DNA of 64,000 nt from Platycnemis pennipes (lineage: Eukaryota; Arthropoda; Insecta; Odonata; Platycnemididae): contig OW121853.1 of assembly GCA_933228895.1 (NCBI GenBank), positions 5,896,494 through 5,960,493 of the forward strand. Reading direction: 5' to 3'. Every line of letters starts with the position of its first letter. The first letter of the stretch is position 1. The notes under the pieces are model-generated. The model had not been told where the DNA came from. It worked only from the letters and a program-made list of their open reading frames with translations, and did not search any database. This document shows, in pieces, positions 57,449 to 64,000 of this stretch. A program made the position numbers and the translations under genes.

Positions 57449-58468
57449 ACATCCACATAATACCCTGCAAGCCACCATAGAGGTGTGCGGCAGGGGGTGA
57501 ATTCTCACCAAACGTGCACTACGTATCATGCATAAAATTGGATTAACATTAATATATTAATCTAAACTTCACTATTTAAAAAGATAAAAATGGCAAAGAA
57601 AGCAAGCAATATGATGCTGTTAGTTGGGTTACCTTCAAGTCCTTATGCCAAAATGCAACTACCTATGCTATGGATTGATTCACTCGTATTGGACCGATAT
57701 TCATATCCCTAATTGTACGAGGAAAAAAGGAAATCTCGAATCTGTCAGTTCGGCAATCAATTTCTCTAATTTTGTGTCTATGGTCCAGCCTACCATAGTA
57801 AGTTGGGGTTCGCAAAATATTTTTAACGTCATCACTGAAAATATTATCTTGGAATTTATTTGGGAGATTGTCTAAATTTCAACCTGCGATCTGACAATGA
57901 TTCCCATTTCAATTCATTTAATAGACTGGTTACGCTAATATAATTATCGTATCGTCCCTTTACAAATCTTGCCGATCTTCGCTGCACACGTTCAAGTTCA
58001 TTACTTAGACCGATTTCGTAGGGATCCCATACACTGGCAGCATATTCCAAATGAGGTCTAACAAGGGAAAAGGTGCCGATTTCTCGTACATGATCGTCAC
58101 ATTTACCGAATACTCTTTTAATGAAACCCAGTTTGCGATTCGCTTGACCCATTATTTCACGTATGTTTACCCCAGGAAAGATCATGTGTCAGTCTTATTC
58201 CAAGTTATTTAATGGATTCTACGTTTGTTAATTCATTATTGCTTATTTTGTAAGTGCTAGGAGGAGAGCTGTTCTTTTTCCAAAAATTCATTACAAGACA
58301 TTTTTAAAAGTTTAATTCTAACTATCATGTATGAAACCATTTTTCAATTGCTTGTGGGTCATCATTTAAATATTCTTTATCGTTTGGGCTTAGAATTTCC
58401 CTGTTCACTACTTAGTCATCGGAAAATACACGAAGCTTACTTTTGACCACCTTACTGATATCATAAGC
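57449..58468 (-). mobile_element. LINE B 3' half
   Basis: The B tail, 3' UTR, C-terminal region (frame 58185-57856) and decayed RT up to the FADD region (mutated, GTCATCGGAAAATA). 5'-truncated. Confidence 0.85.
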
Positions 58469-58689
58469 TACTGGTGAGGGTGGAAATGGTTTCCTCTACC
58501 TGCGACTACAGTAAAACAGCACGAGCCGACAATTTTATTTTCAAAAACAACCTCTGCCGGAAATAAACCCTTTGTGAAACGGAATTTCCAGCAAATTACG
58601 AAGTCACATCCTCTAGGAAAAACAGGGATACACCCTGCAGTTAATTTGTTAATCAGTTCTGACACGCAAAAATCCCAGCGCGAGGAACT

Positions 58690-58785
58690 TTAAGTGGGTG
58701 TGTGCGGGGCTTCACCGGGTATCGAACCCGGGAACCCCGGTCCGCAGCCGAGCACTCTACGCACTCGTCTCCCACGACCCCCTTA
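58690..58785 (-). repeat. tRNA-derived SINE head
   Basis: The minus strand has GACGAGTGCGTAGAGTGCTC (A box region) and CCGGGTTCGATACCCGG (B box). It lies beside sequence shared with 16925-16985. Confidence 0.6.
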
Positions 58786-58789
58786 GCAA

Positions 58790-58860
58790 CATTAGATGAA
58801 TAGATTTGGTGACTAAACTGATATCTACGAATTCGGACACCCAACAAGGGAACATTTAGG
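58790..58860 (+). repeat. Fragment related to the 15740-17053 element
   Basis: GCAACATTAG...TGACTAAACTGATATCTACG and AATTCGGACACC match 16928-16986 with substitutions. It probably belongs to the same DNA element family. Confidence 0.5.
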
Positions 58861-59029
58861 AATGGGGAATATGCCTGACATTTGTTTCGCGAAGATTAAT
58901 GATGTACTTGATGCGAAAATTTCTCACTAATTTAAATTTATAAGCCAAAAATTTCTATGCCAAGCACAAAGATTATTAAATGCTATTACAATGGTTGGAT
59001 AATATTTTTTTAGATCAATGTTTTAGCTA

Positions 59030-59920
59030 CGGGGGTTGATCCAAAAGTAAGGATCCCTTCATTTTTACAAATAGACAGCATAGTTTATTCTCATAAAAAT
59101 TTACATCGTTGGAAAGAAGAAACTACGCTCTATTTTTATACATAATCGCCATCTTTTTCTACGCCTTTTTGTAGACGGTGCTACAATTTCTGTATCCCCA
59201 TGTCGTAGAACTCCGCCGCCAACCCGTTGAGAAGCGTTTCACCTCTTCTTTGACTTCATCATCGCTCCGGAAGCGTTGGCCACCCACTTAAGTGTTCCTT
59301 TAACTTGGGGAACAAGTGATCATCGCTAGGTGCGAGGTCCGGACTGTCAGGTGGGTGGGGCATGACAGTACACCCAAATTTTTCCAAAAGTTCTCCGGTT
59401 TGGCGGGAGTTATCGTGAAGCAGCGTGTTACACCTTGCGCCTGTCGTCCTCTCCGGCGGTTCTGGATAGCTCCCCTGAGTTTTCCAAGTGTTTCGCAATA
59501 ACTGTCTGAGTTGATTGTTGTCCCAGGTGCCATGAAATCGTGTATCCCCTTACGATCCCAAAACACAGTGGCCATGACTTTGCCAGTAGGAGTTTGTTTG
59601 AACTTCTTTGCGACTGGTGACCCTGGGTGAGGCCATTGTTTGGATTTATCTTTTGCTTCCGGGGTGAAATGAAACACCCACGTTTCGTCTCCCGTAACAA
59701 TGGAGTTCAATAATCCTTCCTTGACTCTATCTCGCACTTGGCGGGATCAACAATGGTCACCTCCATCGCGGACGGCTGCTGAGCCAAGAATGAGCGGCGC
59801 GGCGAATCGCGGCCGGCGAGGAATCGAGAGTGCCGCGCACGGCGGTGTTGCCAATTTTCGCCTAGCACCTTCCCGTACGGCTGTAGCTCTTTGGAAACCT
59901 TACTTTTGGATCAACCCTCG
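59030..59920 (-). mobile_element. Mariner element, 891 bp
   Basis: Inverted ends CGGGGGTTGATCCAAAAGTA (left) and CGAGGGTTGATCCAAAAGTA (right, inverted) with TA on both sides (59028-59029, 59921-59922). Mariners insert at TA. The interior carries a broken transposase on the minus strand. Confidence 0.9.
59259..59737 (-). pseudogene. Mariner transposase remnant
   Basis: Two overlapping minus-strand frames. The first has VTGDETWVFHFTPEAKDKSKQW (first catalytic D) and FWDRKGIHDF. The second has LLHDNS (second D) and HPPDSPDLAPSDDHLF (third D). The frame shifts between them near 59440. Only 30 residues separate the second and third D instead of the family's 34, because the residues after HDN appear deleted. 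The N-terminal DNA-binding half is missing or unrecognisable. Inactive. Confidence 0.85.
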
Positions 59921-60768
59921 TACATATTGCGTAGTTTTAGGATATATTTTCAGATTATAGATACGATATAAAATGAAAAAGTTATTCCACTTGTTTACTA
60001 GAAAAGAGAGTACCAAATTTATATTCGTAATTATACGTATAATTATTTATAAAGTTGGATTCTGAGGAATTCAAAATAAAGTTTAGATCGTAGTTTATCG
60101 ATCGCCTCTCCTTAGAACATTTTGTCACTATATTCCATCCACTTTTGAATTTAAGAAAATGAAATTTTTATTAAACAATTAGAATTATTCATAAAATTTT
60201 AGAGTTATGGCATGTATCTTTAGAGGAGATATTTTCTAAAATAATACCCTCCTTCCCATGTTAAAATTAAAATTATAAATTTTTTTTACGAAATATTAAC
60301 AATTTTCAAAAATGCCATTTTTTATGTTTATTTATTTAACTTATTAGCAAATAGACGTATCAGATTCGGGTTCGGCTTATTTTGAAGGTAATTCAATTCG
60401 CTAAAAATATATCACATCAAAACAACACCGTTTTTACAAGCGAAAAAGTACAATAGTCCTATTTTTGGAGGTTTTTTGCTGTTAAAAACAAAGCGAGAAT
60501 ATAAATGTTGGACCTCATTGTGAAATTCTTTATTCAAGAGCTGAAGTACACCCGATTATCATCCGGTACTCTATTGATTGCCGAAAAAAGCCAGATTGAC
60601 TGGACTATAAGAACAAGTCAACACTCAACGGCCATGTAGCAGGATTTCCACCGAGAAAGAAATCCACCCAGACCCTTCTTGTCCTTTAAGGCACTCAGAG
60701 ACGGTCTCAGGCTCGATTGGCCTGGACCGGAAATCATGGGCTCAAGATTCGAAGCCAGGGGTGTTGTG

Positions 60769-61215
60769 TTTGAAACCGTCGGGATTATTTCGGATGGGTA
60801 ACGATGGAGTCACGTGGTGTAAAAACGAGATGTTCGCAAATGTATTGCGTTAAAACCTATTATGACATCCTCATTCATTGTTTACACTTGTGTTATATCT
60901 CATCTGGGGGCTCTAATAGTCGAGACAGATGAGGAAAACTCAAGTTAAAAAGAATTAATGATATTGTAACGAGCGATGAAGACACACAAAATTTGCGAAC
61001 CATTCGAGTTTGTACCACGTGACTCCTTGAAATGTGTAACTAATTCGAGATAATCCCGACGGTTTAAAACACGACCCTCCCCGGGAGAATGGGGTACGCT
61101 TGAATTGTTCGAGATTGATTCCGGTACGTAACCAAGGACTCACTCGTGGATATGTGTTTACATTGCGTTGCGTATTATTCCGTACCGGAATCAATCTCGC
61201 TCGATTCAAGCCTAC
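60769..61215. repeat. Region of two inverted-repeat pairs
   Basis: AAACCGTCGGGATTAT at about 60777 is inverted at about 61050-61065. CGAGATTGATTCCGGTACG at about 61110 is inverted at 61184-61202 with flanking similarity (about 34 nt). No target duplication was found, so element limits are uncertain. Confidence 0.5.
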
Positions 61216-61861
61216 CCCCCCATGATCAAAATGGATTTTTTTATCTGGTGAAATTTTGCTTCTGTGCATTTAAGGTGGTGACTCCGCTTAGGGATGCACT
61301 CTACGGTCGACCAAAACATTACGTGCACTCCAGTTTGAAGGGTGTTCATGAAGTAACCAAAAGGCCAACAGTAATATATCATATTTTTTCTCGTTTAATT
61401 CTACGTCAATTGAAGCATGAATAATATTTTTGAATGAAATTTTTGTAGTTTTATTATTGCTTTAATGTAAAAGGTAACGGTTACTTTACCCGCTCGACAT
61501 TTACGTATTTAAAAATGTATTTCTCAAAAACCCGTCAGCCGATCTGATTAACATTTTGACGCAAGAATGTTCCATGCATTTTTTTTATAAATTTCAGTAT
61601 TTTTATCTGTCCACGAAATGACAATAATAATTTTTATTCGGAGCGATTTTCTCGGTTTTGGGTGGTCGAATAAGTGCTAAATTTTAATTGCGTTTCAATT
61701 CTTAGGCATCCTCATATATTTGTATGGGTGAGACGGGTCATCGGCTATTTGTTTCGGAAACTATGCACGACTTTCCGAGCGACAAATACTCTCATATACC
61801 TACGCATACAAATATAAATTCCAAGATACGAAAACACGAACGAAATCGAATTCAACGAAAA

Positions 61862-62287
61862 AAATAAATTCCAAGATCATATTTTCAGTGATGACGTTAA
61901 AATATTTTGCGAACCCCAACTTACTATGATAGACTGGACCATAATCATAAAATTAGAGAAATCGATTGCCGAACTGACAGATTCAAAATGTCCTTTTTTC
62001 CTCGTACAATTAGGGATATGAATAGTTGTAAAAATATCCAATAGCATAAATACCAGTGTAACAATGGATAGCAAAGATAAATATCCAATAGCATAAATAC
62101 GAGTGCAACAATGGATAGCATAGATAGTTGCATGTTGCGAAAGGACTTTCAGCTAACCCAATTAACAGCATGTTTGTGCATGCTTGCTATTTTTATCTTT
62201 TTAAAATTGTGAAGTTGAAACTAGAATATCCTTTTACGAATCCTTTCTTTTTACGGTGGCTTGCAGGGTATCATGTAGACGTGGATA
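61862..62287 (+). mobile_element. LINE B 3' fragment next to exon
   Basis: From the KFQDHIFSDDV region to a tail GCAGGGTATCATGTAGACGTGG. A short tandem duplication (AGATAAATATCCAATAGCATAA) lies in its 3' part. It ends about 45-50 bp from the GK5-like exon donor at 62337. Confidence 0.8.
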
Positions 62288-62337
62288 AATCGAAGTTGAT
62301 TAGATTTCGCTCTGGATGCAGCGACTACGCTACTCAC

Positions 62338-62508
62338 CCCTCTTTTGTCGCCCATGGCCCTCACGGCCGCCCCCAGCTTTGGCACGTGGTCCATGGCCCA
62401 CGCGAGCCGGGGCGTCACGTGCGAAGGCGTGATGTTGAGGACGCTGCCCGCCAGGAAGCGCTTGCTGCCCGTCACGGCGTGCAGCACCTTGGCCGCCGCC
62501 CGGATCGC
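62338..62508 (-). CDS. GK5: GK5-like FGGY kinase exon (upstream of the three)
   Basis: This 171-nt internal exon encodes 57 residues of an FGGY-family carbohydrate kinase, in phase 0 at both ends. On the minus strand it follows a TTTCAG acceptor and precedes a GTGAGT donor (plus 62332-62337). The peptide contains GSKRFLAGSVLNIT and then a PRLAW segment, which fits the region of glycerol kinase 5 where FGGY kinases carry a conserved W after a basic residue. It continues in frame into the exon at 22444-22701. FGGY kinases phosphorylate sugars or polyols such as glycerol with ATP; for GK5 the substrate is assumed, not shown here. The exon is much more GC-rich than its surroundings. A LINE B tail ends about 50 bp past the donor. 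The assignment rests on agreement of three exons in order; orthology to GK5 rather than GK is inferred. Confidence 0.85.
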
Positions 62509-62719
62509 CTGAAATGCACGACCGTGATTTCACGAATGCACTGCAGTTGCGTGCAGTCGCAGGAGGGACAACAGCACGGAGGGTGGGCAATTAATTCGGA
62601 CGGAAGGAAGACCACTGAGCCACCCGGCTTGGGTCCACCTGATGGTCTACTCCCGGACTAACGGTCAGGAGCGCAATTCAATCTATTCGTAACTGCGCCC
62701 ACACACCACTTATCTCGCG

Positions 62720-62910
62720 GAGGTTGTAGCGTCGGACTACGGGAGAACACTAATTTCAATTAAGAAGACGCTACTTCTCAGACTCCTTCATTCTTCCTTC
62801 TCCGCACAAAATCAACAACCAATCAACAACCCAACAATCCCCCCGCTTCACTCCCCCAGCAACCCACCAACATCTCTCTCAAACAAAACAAGTCTCATCA
62901 GACGTTAGAC
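62720..62910 (-). mobile_element. PLE-associated 3' fragment, uninterrupted copy
   Basis: The minus strand matches 51011-51114 joined to 51603-51690, without the 488-bp MITE. It serves as the empty-site reference. Confidence 0.75.
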
Positions 62911-63437
62911 ACTGCTGTCACTATAACGGACAGTGGAAGCCGTAATTATTCAGTGGGCCATTTTGATGTGAATCCTAATTTGTTGTTTCCCATCCCCGAA
63001 ATTTTATGAATTCATTTATTGTTCAAACGCCCGGGAGGCGAGAGAGTCTCATTAGTGTTAATGTAAGATTAGCGTCACCCCTCATTTTTCTGCCAATTCA
63101 TCGTTTTGTTAATGTGCAGTGTGGTTGCCACTAATAAATTGTTTATCGAAACAAGGGGACTATTGGAGAACTAGTTTCGCCATGGGTTTTTCCACTTTAC
63201 CCGACTTCAAATCGTCCGTCGTGTACCACGTGAGAATCCCCCCCCCCTTCTCCCCCCCCCCCCCCCACCCGAGAGTGTCTCACCACAGGCGTCTGCTAGC
63301 GGACTCGAACGCCCAACTCCCCTTATCCTATCACGCTATCACTTTCCCCCAACCCTCTTTTCTTTTCTCGGTCCTTTATAGAAATAAAACTGGTCACAGG
63401 CGTGACAAAAGTCTAAAAGCACATAAATAAAAGACAC

Positions 63438-64000
63438 TCACATAGATAATGTTCCGATATTTCGGTGGCCGATACCACCTTTCTCGAAGAAGAGGAGAGA
63501 ACTGACTGACGGGACAAGGCAGGTCGAGGAAACAAGTGAAGGGTGGAAGTAAGAGGGGTAAAGATGAGTGGGGAGGGAAAGGGTATGAGAACATGTATGA
63601 GAAAAAGAGAGAGATAGACAGAAGGTTCCTTTAATGAGCCCTGTTAATTCCCGGTTTGCGGAAAGCATGAAAGAGCCAAATTAAAGATTGCTCCAACGTT
63701 TTAAGTTGGAGGGGAGACGCTGAAGGTGGGAGGGAGGCCAGTATGCCCACCTTGAAACAATTGTTGAAGTTGGATTCTTGGGAGGAGGCATGTATGGCTA
63801 CCGGGAGAGAATAACAATGAGAGGAGGGATTATTACAGGAAGAGCGGTGTCCATTCATACGGATACATAGCTAGGTGCATAGGTGGAGAGGCCGATGTAG
63901 AAAGCGGGGCAGAATTGGCAGAGAAGAAGGTATAGACAGTATTTTCAGGGGTGCAGGAAAGTGAAGGCATGGAGGGAAGCGAAAAAGAGAGGAATTGTTT
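63438..64000 (-). mobile_element. Penelope-like element, GIY-YIG endonuclease end
   Basis: Minus-strand coding (63858-63631) reads MNGHRSSCNN, YSLPVAIHASSQES, FNNCFKVGIL and LIWLFHAFRKPGIN, the C-terminal half of the GIY-YIG domain of Penelope-like proteins (RxxGHR, H, E, GxN landmarks). Near 63453-63482 a hairpin GGTGG-GCCACC followed by GAAATATCGG resembles PLE terminal sequences. The element continues past the right edge. Confidence 0.75.

Larger units (their letters stand above)
22702..62337 (-). other. GK5-like intron, about 39.6 kb
   Basis: This interval lies between two exons that join in phase 0, with a GTGAGT donor at its right end and a TTTCCAG acceptor at its left end (minus strand). 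It contains the env-bearing LTR element and most LINE, PLE, mariner and MITE copies of the window. An unrecognised small exon inside it cannot be excluded, but the two flanking exons already join smoothly at protein level. Confidence 0.7.

Noticed and set aside
63240..63275. C-rich run as a regulatory G-quadruplex
   Set aside because: Long C homopolymers here may be sequencing or slippage artefacts, and nothing nearby suggests function.

Overview
This is a eukaryotic, almost certainly arthropod, genomic window: an intron-rich stretch packed with transposable elements (TEs). Arthropod is inferred from the mix of an env-bearing Ty3/gypsy LTR element, Penelope-like elements (PLEs), LINEs ending in GATGTA-type 3' repeats, a mariner and a Helitron. 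The species cannot be told from the sequence alone.

Host gene: three GC-rich exons on the minus strand encode consecutive parts of an FGGY-type carbohydrate kinase, best matching glycerol kinase 5 (GK5). They lie at 62338-62508, 22444-22701 and 9434-9560. All three have GT/AG borders and compatible phases (0, 0, then 1). The introns between them are about 39.6 kb and 12.9 kb, so nearly the whole window is intronic. The remaining exons lie outside the window or were not found.

Central feature: at 25287-33320, plus strand (antisense to the kinase gene), sits an intact-looking env-carrying Ty3/gypsy retroelement. It has two 597-bp LTRs with about five visible differences, a 4-bp CGAT target duplication, a tRNA-Leu-like primer binding site, one uninterrupted 1444-codon gag-pol frame, and a 591-codon env frame with a furin-type site and a C-terminal membrane anchor. 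A consensus 5' splice site in the leader and a 3' splice site just before the env ATG suggest a spliced env mRNA.

Rest of the window: two related LINE families (called A and B here), with different reverse transcriptases but nearly the same 3' terminal sequence, account for more than 20 fragments. The longest are A at 38428-42010 (minus) and 47876-50615 (plus), and B at 52291-54470 (minus). B is inserted in A at 38592-39245 with an 8-bp duplication. A is inserted in a PLE at 47876-50615 with a 7-bp duplication. Another LINE type lies at 1-858 and 14230-14700. PLE pieces lie at 47310-51690, 62720-62910 and 63438-64000. DNA elements include a mariner (59030-59920), a Helitron helicase remnant (42505-43268), and several nonautonomous elements with terminal inverted repeats: a 1.3-kb foldback, a Harbinger-like 1.3-kb element, a hAT-like 280-bp element, and 488-bp and 521-bp MITEs. 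Several tRNA-derived SINE heads and hammerhead-ribozyme-like hairpins are also present.

Stretches not listed (for example 1200-1530, 1700-2570, 3340-4530, 5230-5940, 10660-11880, 17060-17690, 22710-23080, 35320-37330, 43280-44300, 45000-46150, 51700-52290, 54520-55140, 55700-56250, 56860-57450, 59930-60760, 62910-63430) hold AT-rich intronic or unrecognised sequence in which I see no supportable gene.
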